10,020 nucleotides of DNA. Origin: CAZEVI01 sp964515615. Lineage in GTDB: Bacteria > Patescibacteriota > UBA1384 > XYA2-FULL-43-10 > CAINNR01. The notes below the pieces were generated by a model. That model worked only from the letters and a program-made list of their open reading frames with translations, was not told where the DNA came from and made no database searches. Shown in pieces: positions 1 to 6,355 of this stretch. Position numbers and translations under genes: made by a program. The stretch spans positions 1 through 10,020 of the forward strand of contig CAZEVI010000025.1 in assembly GCA_964515615.1 (NCBI GenBank). Reading direction: 5' to 3'. How positions within the stretch are numbered: position 1 is the stretch's first letter; each line of letters starts with the position of its first letter.

Positions 1-264
1 ATATAATACATATAAATATCTACAATTAATCGGTAACAGCGAGATTAGGTAAAAATTTGAAAAATTCGGCTTAATGTCAAAAAATAGGTTTGAATTTGTA
101 TGGTTTTTCCAGTCTCAGAGTAGATAACCGATGATTTATTTGCAGAAAATTGTAAATAAATGGCACTAAATGATGTCTGGGATTTATTAAGTGGCCACTA
201 TTAGCACCTGGTATCTAATGCTATGCCGGAATTTTGATTATTTGAAATAACATTAGATGATTCT
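1..264. other. Non-coding stretch with no recognised gene
   Basis: Stops are frequent in all six frames and I see no gene here. The only structure I can point to is small. There is a 10-bp perfect palindrome, AGTGGCCACT, at 190-199. There is a 5-bp hairpin, TAGCA/TGCTA, at 202-206 and 219-223. There is also an 8-bp inverted repeat, ATCTAATG at 213-220 with CATTAGAT at 251-258, separated by 30 bases. Any of these could arise by chance in DNA this rich in A and T. The left end could hold the tail of a neighbouring plus-strand gene stopping near position 52, but nothing supports that. Confidence 0.5.
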
Positions 265-303
265 AAAAAAACGGCCAAAAGACAATAAAATTCAATTCGA
301 CCG
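265..303 (-). terminator. Weak candidate terminator ending the fermentation operon
   Basis: Read on the minus strand, CGGTC (303-299) can pair with GGCCG (276-272) through one G-U pair, and the stem is followed at once by seven T (271-265). It lies 9 bases after the stop of the small gene at 313-390, where an operon terminator would be expected. The stem is only 5 bp and the loop is 22 bases, so this is a weak candidate. Confidence 0.3.
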
Positions 304-312
304 GTTTATGTA

Positions 313-390
313 TTATTTTGATTCGTTGAATGCCCACCAAAGTAGTATTCCAATGATGACGGCAGTTATCAACCACCAGTACCAAGCCAC
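313..390 (-). CDS. Candidate 25-residue single-pass membrane peptide
   Basis: A GTG at 390-388 opens a 25-codon frame ending in TAA. It follows AAGGAGG (402-396) at 5 bases, the best-placed ribosome binding site in this part of the window. The predicted peptide begins with a Trp/Tyr cluster (WYWW at residues 3-6). A hydrophobic stretch follows (LITAVIIGILL, residues 7-17), then a second Trp pair (residues 18-19) and a polar tail ending in NESK. Aromatic residues at both ends of a hydrophobic core are typical of a short transmembrane helix. It lies 80 bases after the fused gamma-delta oxidoreductase gene, on the same strand. A possible own promoter (TTGACT 455-450, TAGATT 434-429) has a short 15-base spacer. 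Function is unknown; membrane anchoring of the oxidoreductase is only a guess. Without homologs a chance frame cannot be excluded. Confidence 0.55.
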   Translation of the reverse strand: MAWYWWLITAVIIGILLWWAFNESK

Positions 391-470
391 ATCTACCTCC
401 TTTGGAAAATTTCTAATTTCAAATTCCTAATCTAAAAAACATAACCCAAAGTCAAAAATATTTGTAATAA

Positions 471-1295
471 TTATTTTTTCACAACCCGAATTGCCGAATC
501 AGGACAATATCGAAAACAATTTCCGCAAGCAATGCATTTATCTAGGTCAATTTCCGGAACCGGAGTTCCAAAAACTCCAAGAGTTTTGCCAAACGACAAA
601 GCATCTACCGGACACTTTTCTATACAAATTCCGCAACCCTTGCAATACTTTGGAATAATTACCGCTGTTCGCTGAGTATTTTTTTTGATAATAATGCCTG
701 ATGCAACATCAAATTCGGCCTTGGAATAATTTTTGTTTTCTAACTCGAATTCGTATCCAAAATCAAAAGCATCTCTGGCATTCTTTTCAATCTCTGGATT
801 TTTTGCAAATTTTTTATATAGTTGTTTTTCAACAATCTCCCACAGGGCATTTTTTGGGTAATCAAAAAACCTTTTGCTGATTGCAGCTAGCACAATCAAA
901 TTCAATGATTTAGATTTGAATTTTTCTTCCGCCAGTTTTGTTGCCGGAATTCCAAAAACATATTTGTTATTTTGTTGAATTATGCGGCGGGGAATAGTTG
1001 AGGAATCAAAAACAATTTCGGTTTTCGGACCGATAAATCTATCAATCGATACCAATGCTCGCTTACGCAATACAACTAAAATATCGGCAGTTGAAAACTG
1101 AGAATAATAAATCGGTTCGTCCCCAAATTGAATAAAAGCAACCGATGGAGTACCGCGTTGTTCCGGACCAAATTGGGGAATATATGATACTGAACAATTT
1201 GTTTTTTCCAATGCCAAAGATAATATTTTGGCTATTGTTTGTATTCCTTGCCCGCCTTCTCCGGCTAAAACAATTTTAGTTGTCTTTTTTGTCAT
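471..1295 (-). CDS. porG: 2-oxoacid:ferredoxin oxidoreductase, fused gamma and delta (ferredoxin) subunits
   Basis: This 274-residue protein joins two normally separate parts of a pyruvate/2-oxoacid:ferredoxin oxidoreductase. Residues 6-200 are the gamma domain, recognised by the AGEGGQGI loop near the N-terminus (11-18) and the PQFGPEQRG segment (40-48). In the family this domain helps hold coenzyme A. Residues 213-274 form a two-cluster ferredoxin domain with two CxxCxxCxxxC sets (C218, C221, C224, C228 and C254, C257, C260, C264), which would bind two [4Fe-4S] clusters and pass electrons to soluble ferredoxin. All eight cysteines are present. The ATG lies inside the end of the beta gene (20-base overlap), so the two are probably translationally coupled; only a distant GGAG precedes it. 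The substrate is not readable from this subunit; the acetate-forming neighbours favour pyruvate. Confidence 0.9.
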   Translation of the reverse strand: MTKKTTKIVLAGEGGQGIQTIAKILSLALEKTNCSVSYIPQFGPEQRGTPSVAFIQFGDEPIYYSQFSTADILVVLRKRALVSIDRFIGPKTEIVFDSSTIPRRIIQQNNKYVFGIPATKLAEEKFKSKSLNLIVLAAISKRFFDYPKNALWEIVEKQLYKKFAKNPEIEKNARDAFDFGYEFELENKNYSKAEFDVASGIIIKKNTQRTAVIIPKYCKGCGICIEKCPVDALSFGKTLGVFGTPVPEIDLDKCIACGNCFRYCPDSAIRVVKK

Positions 1296-2028
1296 TTTTT
1301 ATAATTTCTCCAAGTGAATAAATATTCTCCAATTTCGATAAAAATTCAAAACTTCCTTTAGCATCGGTTTTCCAGTTTGTTGGACAAATCGAAAGAATTT
1401 CGATCATTGAAAAATTCCCATCAATTTGATTTTTGATTGCTTTGCTAATCATTTTTTCTAATATTGTCGGGTTGGAAACAGAACCTCTGGCAATGTACGC
1501 ATTGGGGTTAGCGATTTGACGAACCAATTCGGGCCCGTGAAAAGCCGGACCAAAACAGCTGGCATTTTTACCGATTGGCGACGTTGAAGTTACTTCCGAA
1601 GGAATTGTAGTCGGGGCCATTTGACCGCCGGTCATTGAATATTCGGTGTTGTTAATAACAATTGCCAGAATCGGATTATTGCGAAAAGCGGCGTGCAAAA
1701 GCGATTGCAAACCAATTGCATAAGCGCCTCCGTCTCCCATTAAAGCGATTACCAATCTTTTATCGCGCGACATTTTATAGCCGACAGCTACCGGAACCGA
1801 GCGACCATGATGAGTTTGGATAATATCAAAATTAAAATAATTCCATGCTAAAAGTGTGCAACCTATATCAATTGCCAAAGTTGTTTTGGTTTGCATTTTT
1901 TCATTGTCAATTACACCGCCCAAATGTTTCAAAATCATACTTTCACCGCAACCCGGGCAAAAAAGACTTGGTTTTGATTTGGCATTTATACATGCTGGCA
2001 TTGCAAATTGTTCGTCAATTTTTTCCAT
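1276..2028 (-). CDS. porB: 2-oxoacid:ferredoxin oxidoreductase beta (thiamine diphosphate) subunit
   Basis: This 250-residue protein is the thiamine diphosphate subunit that decarboxylates the 2-oxoacid. The GDGG (98-101) and the following NN (126-127) form the usual GDG...N motif that binds Mg2+ and thiamine diphosphate. CPGC (C24, C27), C57 and C215 (in ICPTNW) are well placed to hold one [4Fe-4S] cluster, as in beta subunits of this family. The length fits short KorB/VorB-type beta subunits rather than the longer PorB type. It starts 38 bases after the alpha gene stop, in a very AT-rich spacer with no visible ribosome binding site, and it overlaps the gamma-delta gene by 20 bases. Pyruvate is the likely substrate from context; 2-oxoglutarate or branched-chain oxoacids cannot be excluded. 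Confidence 0.9.
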   Translation of the reverse strand: MEKIDEQFAMPACINAKSKPSLFCPGCGESMILKHLGGVIDNEKMQTKTTLAIDIGCTLLAWNYFNFDIIQTHHGRSVPVAVGYKMSRDKRLVIALMGDGGAYAIGLQSLLHAAFRNNPILAIVINNTEYSMTGGQMAPTTIPSEVTSTSPIGKNASCFGPAFHGPELVRQIANPNAYIARGSVSNPTILEKMISKAIKNQIDGNFSMIEILSICPTNWKTDAKGSFEFLSKLENIYSLGEIIKNDKKDN

Positions 2029-2066
2029 TTTAAATTGATATAATTTAAATAATAATTTTGGATTGG

Positions 2067-3104
2067 TTATTGATTATTTTTGACTAGTTGAATAATTTCA
2101 TCGGGCGAAATTCCTTGTGCTGGCTTAAACATTTTTTTGGTTTTATCAGCAATTTCCGGCATTTTATAAATTACTAATCTGGCAAATTGCTCGAAAGCCG
2201 ATTCGATAATATAAATTCTTTTTGCTTTGCGCAATACTGACAACATAGCCCGACAATCAAGCGGGCGAATAGTAATTGGCCGAACTAATCCGACTTTAAT
2301 TTTTTCCAAGCGTAGTTCGTCAATCGCCGTTTTTGCTGAAGCGGCAACCGATCCATGAGCAATAATTATCTCCTCGGCGCCAACAGTTTTGTAGCTTTCA
2401 CATTCGGCAACCTTTGAAATTATCTCTTTATAATCGGCAATATTTTTCTTCAGCACTTCGGCGAATTCTTCCTCCGATCCAAAACAGTTTCGCAAGTGAA
2501 CCGGTTTTTCAACACTTTCTTTAAGAATTTTTTCTGATGGATACGGTTTTAGCGGTTTTTTAAATTCACTAGTTGTTTTCTGTTTGCCCAAATAGCCATC
2601 GGAGAGCAAAAAAGTTGGGAATCGATATTTCCATGCGGTTGAGAAAATCTTTGCAGCTAACTCGTATGCCTCGGCAGCATTTGACGCAGAGTAAACTATT
2701 CGCAATCCATCGCCATTTCCGCCAAGTGCGGCCAAATCAACTTCTTGTTGTGAATAAATTACCGTGCCGGTTGACGGACCGCCGCGTTGAGCTATAATCC
2801 CAACAAAAGGCAAACGCTCGTTTTCAGCCATTGATACTGGATCCTGCATTAACACGTGTCCGACACCAGCAGTAGCCGTAAAGGCTTTTTTCCCAGCCAA
2901 AATTGCACCGATTGTTGCGAATCCGGATGCCGTTTCATCTTCAGCCTGCAAATATTGCAAATTTTTATCTTCCAAACTCTTACCAATCCAGCCCTCCAAA
3001 ATTTCAGTTGCCGGTGTAATTGGATAACCGAAAAACATCTCAGCGCCGCCATCAATTGCACCGAGAACCAAAGCTTCATTTCCAGTAATAAATTTCTTTT
3101 CCAC
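2067..3104 (-). CDS. porA: 2-oxoacid:ferredoxin oxidoreductase alpha subunit
   Basis: The N-terminal pyrimidine-binding domain carries YPITP (27-31), AEDE (54-57), TATAGVG (76-82) and QRGGPSTG (106-113). The C-terminal transketolase-like domain II includes IIIAHGSVA and the LVRPITIRPL segment. The QRGGPSTG form is typical of KorA/VorA-type alpha subunits. Where relatives have TSGPG, this protein has TAGVG, a departure in a loop near the active site. I place the start at GTG 3104-3102, giving 345 residues. A GGAG (3113-3110) sits 5 bases upstream, and the resulting N-terminus MEKKFITGNEA matches the family. The longer frame from ATG 3128 would add eight unusual residues and lacks a ribosome binding site. 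It follows ackA with its own likely promoter and would work with the beta and gamma-delta subunits. Confidence 0.9.
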   Translation of the reverse strand: MEKKFITGNEALVLGAIDGGAEMFFGYPITPATEILEGWIGKSLEDKNLQYLQAEDETASGFATIGAILAGKKAFTATAGVGHVLMQDPVSMAENERLPFVGIIAQRGGPSTGTVIYSQQEVDLAALGGNGDGLRIVYSASNAAEAYELAAKIFSTAWKYRFPTFLLSDGYLGKQKTTSEFKKPLKPYPSEKILKESVEKPVHLRNCFGSEEEFAEVLKKNIADYKEIISKVAECESYKTVGAEEIIIAHGSVAASAKTAIDELRLEKIKVGLVRPITIRPLDCRAMLSVLRKAKRIYIIESAFEQFARLVIYKMPEIADKTKKMFKPAQGISPDEIIQLVKNNQ

Positions 3105-3109
3105 AAAAT

Positions 3110-3113
3110 CTCC
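3110..3113 (-). promoter_or_regulatory. Ribosome binding site that decides the alpha subunit start
   Basis: GGAG (3113-3110) lies 5 bases before GTG 3104-3102. It falls inside the longer frame opened by ATG 3128, which argues that the GTG is the real start. Confidence 0.6.
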
Positions 3114-3133
3114 AAAATTACAATACATTAAAT

Positions 3134-3163
3134 ATTATACTATTTACAAAAGCTTTTTGGCAA
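3134..3163 (-). promoter_or_regulatory. Internal promoter for the oxidoreductase genes
   Basis: On the minus strand TTGCCA (3163-3158) matches the -35 consensus at five of six positions. It is followed after 18 bases by a perfect TATAAT (3139-3134). The start of transcription would fall near 3127, about 22 bases before the GTG of the alpha gene. The -35 lies inside the last codons of ackA. This would allow the alpha, beta and gamma-delta genes to be made apart from the upstream operon. Confidence 0.5.
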
Positions 3164-4130
3164 TTGCCAACTCTTCGTTCGGTTTGACAAATTTAGTTTC
3201 AAAATTAAGAAATGAAAGTCCGGAAGTGATTTTTTTCCGAATTAATGCTGAGCCGAAACCGATTTCTCCGGAAAAAACTATTATGTCAACTCCGCCCAAA
3301 ACAGCGGCATAAGCACCAAGATATTTTTTTGCCCGGTAACAAAAAATGTCAATCGCCAATTTTGAAAGTTGATCATCTTTTTCCAACAGCTGCAACATAT
3401 CACCGGATGTTTGGGAAATACCGGCCAAACCGGAATAATTTTCAATGATATCTTTTGTTCTTTTCAATCCAATCTTTTCTGCCAAAAAAATAATTATCTC
3501 CGGATCAATATCGCCTGACCGAATCTGCATTACCAATCCTTCAATTGGAGTAAATCCCATTGAAGTATCAACCGGCTGGCCATTTTTAACAGCCGCCGCA
3601 CTGGCTCCGGCGCCCAAATGAAAAGTAATTAGTTTTTTCTGATTTTGCGGATCGAATTTTTCTGTCATTGATTTATGAGAAATGCCGTGGAAACCGTATC
3701 GCAAAATTCCAAATTGATCAGCAATTTTTTTATCGATTGAATATGTTTTAGCCACTTCCGGTAAATCTTTGAAAAATGCTGTGTCAAAAACCGAAAAGTG
3801 ATTTGCTGCCGGCATTTTTTCAATCATCATCTTAATTGCTGCAATCGCCGGTGGATTGTGGTGCGGTGCTATCGAAGAAAATTCTTCGATTATTTTAATC
3901 GTCGTCAGATTAACCGGCATCACTTCATCGGCTTTATGCCCGCCATGAACAACTCGGTAACCAATTTTAGATATCTCGGATCTATAATTACTAATTTCAT
4001 CGATAATTTGATTTATCGGTTTGCTAATATTTCCGCTAAATCCAAACTTGTTACTTTTGACTTCCTCTAAATTCGAATCGAAAAGTTTGTATTTGATTGA
4101 CGACGAACCGGGGTTGATAACTAAAATCAT
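3144..4130 (-). CDS. ackA: Short, divergent acetate kinase
   Basis: Acetate kinase transfers the phosphoryl group of acetyl phosphate to ADP, giving acetate and ATP. Clear family marks are NPGSSSIKYKLF (6-17), YRVVHGG (58-64), HNPP with H91, FDTAFF with D116, RYGFHGISH with H148, VDTSMGFTPIEGL, RSGDIDP with R204, and a final NEEL (318-321). At 328 residues it is well short of the usual roughly 400. Several conserved positions differ from Methanosarcina-type enzymes. HLGNGAS is HLGAGAS (A174). The SDFRD loop reads as SGDMLQ (D244 kept, Phe and Arg lost). The GIGEN adenosine loop reads EIGFG (289-293). Butyrate kinase is a relative, but the motifs and the pduL neighbour favour acetate. The ATG follows pduL after 3 bases, with AAAGGA overlapping the pduL end, so the pair is probably coupled. 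Altered nucleotide use is inferred. Confidence 0.85.
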   Translation of the reverse strand: MILVINPGSSSIKYKLFDSNLEEVKSNKFGFSGNISKPINQIIDEISNYRSEISKIGYRVVHGGHKADEVMPVNLTTIKIIEEFSSIAPHHNPPAIAAIKMMIEKMPAANHFSVFDTAFFKDLPEVAKTYSIDKKIADQFGILRYGFHGISHKSMTEKFDPQNQKKLITFHLGAGASAAAVKNGQPVDTSMGFTPIEGLVMQIRSGDIDPEIIIFLAEKIGLKRTKDIIENYSGLAGISQTSGDMLQLLEKDDQLSKLAIDIFCYRAKKYLGAYAAVLGGVDIIVFSGEIGFGSALIRKKITSGLSFLNFETKFVKPNEELAIAKKLL

Positions 4131-4133
4131 TTT

Positions 4134-4706
4134 TTAATCCTTTTTTGAAATTAATTCGCCAATGATTTTTCCTTCAATTCCGGCGGCATTTCCTTCATCG
4201 GTGTCTAAATGCACTCGCAACTGATAATCGTCGCTGATTCTGGCAACAACATCTTCAAAAATAATTTTACCACGATCGGTCTTAGAAACTACTGAAATTA
4301 AATCTCGATCTTGAATCCCCAGTTCTTTAGCGTCGTCTGGATTTAAATGTAAATGCCTTTTGGCAATAATTGCCGCATTGCGAACAATTTCATCGGTTGA
4401 ACCGACAATTTTAATCCCCGTTGCTTGATTATCGGCGGAAATTTTGTACGGCGCTTCGATCCCCAATTCAATGCAATCTGTTAACGACAACTCAACCTGA
4501 GAAATCTGGCGAAACGGCGATAAAAATCTGGCAGAAACTGAACCTTTTGGCCCGTACAAAGTTACATTTTTGTCGGTCACAAACTGGTTTTTTTGACTTA
4601 ATTCTTTCAAATTGGAAAACTTCTCAGAACCAAATAAAAGCTTATAATCTTCTTCCGATAAATGTACGTGGCGTGCGGAAATTTCAATTTCAACTTCTTT
4701 TTTCAT
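4134..4706 (-). CDS. pduL: PduL-type phosphate acyltransferase (phosphotransacetylase)
   Basis: PduL swaps coenzyme A for phosphate on an acyl-CoA, here most likely acetyl-CoA to acetyl phosphate for the adjacent acetate kinase. The 190-residue protein shows the two PduL domains with their zinc-binding histidine motifs: ARHVHLS (H13, H15), RHLHL (H118, H120) and RVHLDTDEGNAA (H166). The YGPKG, RQISQVELS and TDC segments between them are also typical. It is unrelated in fold to the classical Pta enzyme. There is no N-terminal extension of the kind that targets PduL into bacterial microcompartments, and no shell genes are near, so it is probably a free cytosolic enzyme. The start codon follows a 38-base AT-rich spacer with no visible ribosome binding site. 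Confidence 0.92.
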   Translation of the reverse strand: MKKEVEIEISARHVHLSEEDYKLLFGSEKFSNLKELSQKNQFVTDKNVTLYGPKGSVSARFLSPFRQISQVELSLTDCIELGIEAPYKISADNQATGIKIVGSTDEIVRNAAIIAKRHLHLNPDDAKELGIQDRDLISVVSKTDRGKIIFEDVVARISDDYQLRVHLDTDEGNAAGIEGKIIGELISKKD

Positions 4707-4744
4707 AATAAAAATATTTAATGGTATATATAAGAGTGTAACGC

Positions 4745-6355
4745 TTATTCGATAATAATTTCTGGTAACAAGCTCTGACCCTCCATCGAAATTGGTTTTT
4801 CAATCCCAAATAGTTGCAAAATTGTCGGTGCAATGTCAGCCAGTGATCTTTTTGATGATATCATACTTGAAAGTATATCACTCGATGCAATCATATGTTT
4901 ATTTTTTCCTTTTAAATCGGACCGAACTAAAATAAAGGGAACCGGACTCAGTGAATGAAATGTTTCTCTGTCTGATCCGCCGGAAGTTTGAATCATCTGT
5001 TCAGCATTGCCATGATCAGCGGTAATTATTAGAGTGCCATCAACCGAAAGTACAACATCGGAAAGTTTCTTCATTTCATTGTCGACAACGCCGATTGCTT
5101 CTGTTGTGGCAGCTAAGTCTCCCGAATGTCCAACCGCATCAACATTGGCATAATTTACCAAAATGAAATCATATTTTTTTGATTTGATTGCCACCGTTAA
5201 TCGTTTAGTAATCTCGGTGGCTTCCATTTGCGGTTTTAAATCAAACGATTTGACATCGGCCGATTTAACAATTGCTCGTTCTTCGCCCGGAAGAGGATCT
5301 TCAAATCCACAATTGAAAAAATAAGTAATATGCGGATATTTTTCGCTTTCAGCAATTCGAAATTGCCTCATTCCGGCATCAGAAACTATTTTCCCCAAAG
5401 TATTTTCGATTTTATCATCGGGAAAAGCAATTTTTATCTTTGATTCAATCGCTGCCGGTAAAAAATAAGAAGTAAAAGCTGAAAAAAATAAATTGTGCGG
5501 AGATATAAATTTGCTACTAATTTGATGCATCCCCAAAAGTGCCAAAGTTAATTCGCGGGCTCGATCAGGACGATAATTGTAAAATATCAGGCTATCATTA
5601 TCAAGAATTTTTCCAATTGGTCCGCGATCGTTGGTCATGACCGTCGGAATAGTGAACTGATCAGAAATATCCAATTTATAATTTCTGGAAATTAACTGTG
5701 TCGCCGAAACGGCGGTGTTACCGATTCCAAATACCATTGCCAGAACCGTTTTGTTAATAATGTCCCAATTTCCATCGCGATCCATTGCGTAGTGGCGACC
5801 GGAAATGCTGGCAATTTCACCGATCCCAATTTCAGCGATCTTTTTCTCGAGTTCAATAATAAAATTCAGGCCGCCGTTAGCATCGGTGTCCAATCCATCG
5901 GTAATTACGTGAATATATACTTTTGGTAAATTGTAATATTTTGCCAATCGCAGAAGCGCGTATAAATGACTGTTGTGACTATGAATTCCGCCATCAGAAA
6001 CCATGCCAATTAAATGAAGCGATGAATTATATGAAAGAGCGTTTCGACAAGCTCCGACCAATGCCGGATTTTGAAAAAAACTTTTATTATTGATTGATTC
6101 ACTAATTCGTTCCAAATTCTGAAAAACAATTTTTCCAGCGGCGATTGATGAGTGGCCAATTTCAGAATTTCCGACCATCTTAAAATTGCCGGCGACTTGG
6201 CGAAACGCCTGTAAAATTGCATGCGGGTAGTCGCGCCATAGCGAATTCATGGTTTGCGGGTTGGACATTGAAATCGCATTACCGCCCCAAGCCGGCGACA
6301 TTCCCCAACCATCGAGAATGGCTAAAACTATTGGTTTGTGGGTATTTTGTTCCAT
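4745..6355 (-). CDS. gpmI: 2,3-bisphosphoglycerate-independent phosphoglycerate mutase, copy 2 (diverged)
   Basis: This enzyme interconverts 3-phosphoglycerate and 2-phosphoglycerate. At 536 residues it is full length for the family. The two-metal centre looks intact: D15 in LDGWG, nucleophile S64 in GNSEIGH, D406 and H410 in NVDAVGH, D447 and H448 in ADHGNAE, and H467. Substrate residues H125 (GGIHSH), R187 and R193 (GRHYAMDRD), R262 and R265 (YRPDRAR) and K339 (ESEKY) are present. However the usual DGRD is DGLD, with L155 replacing a phosphoglycerate-binding Arg. The segment after the nucleophile reads SSIAAGK instead of LNIGAGR. A segment rich in Ser near 490-503 is absent from copy 1. It overlaps the end of copy 1 by 28 bases, with AGGA just before its ATG. 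It may be an active mutase with changed affinity or a specialised paralog. Confidence 0.9.
   Translation of the reverse strand: MEQNTHKPIVLAILDGWGMSPAWGGNAISMSNPQTMNSLWRDYPHAILQAFRQVAGNFKMVGNSEIGHSSIAAGKIVFQNLERISESINNKSFFQNPALVGACRNALSYNSSLHLIGMVSDGGIHSHNSHLYALLRLAKYYNLPKVYIHVITDGLDTDANGGLNFIIELEKKIAEIGIGEIASISGRHYAMDRDGNWDIINKTVLAMVFGIGNTAVSATQLISRNYKLDISDQFTIPTVMTNDRGPIGKILDNDSLIFYNYRPDRARELTLALLGMHQISSKFISPHNLFFSAFTSYFLPAAIESKIKIAFPDDKIENTLGKIVSDAGMRQFRIAESEKYPHITYFFNCGFEDPLPGEERAIVKSADVKSFDLKPQMEATEITKRLTVAIKSKKYDFILVNYANVDAVGHSGDLAATTEAIGVVDNEMKKLSDVVLSVDGTLIITADHGNAEQMIQTSGGSDRETFHSLSPVPFILVRSDLKGKNKHMIASSDILSSMISSKRSLADIAPTILQLFGIEKPISMEGQSLLPEIIIE

Noticed and set aside
75..80. Minus-strand TTGACA as a promoter reading out of the left edge
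   Set aside because: The bases 17-18 positions downstream (AATTTT) do not make a -10 element.
74..127. 17-codon plus-strand frame starting with ATG
   Set aside because: No ribosome binding site or promoter and no recognisable composition; expected by chance.
190..199. AGTGGCCACT palindrome as an operator or mobile-element end
   Set aside because: Short, single copy, and not placed near a promoter or gene start; no target duplication or transposase is present.
2849..3131. Overlapping open frames on both strands over the alpha subunit N-terminus
   Set aside because: Both are shadows of a conserved coding region with clear oxidoreductase motifs.
4134..4706. Bacterial microcompartment locus suggested by pduL
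   Set aside because: PduL lacks an N-terminal encapsulation extension, and no shell protein or diol/ethanolamine gene is in the window.
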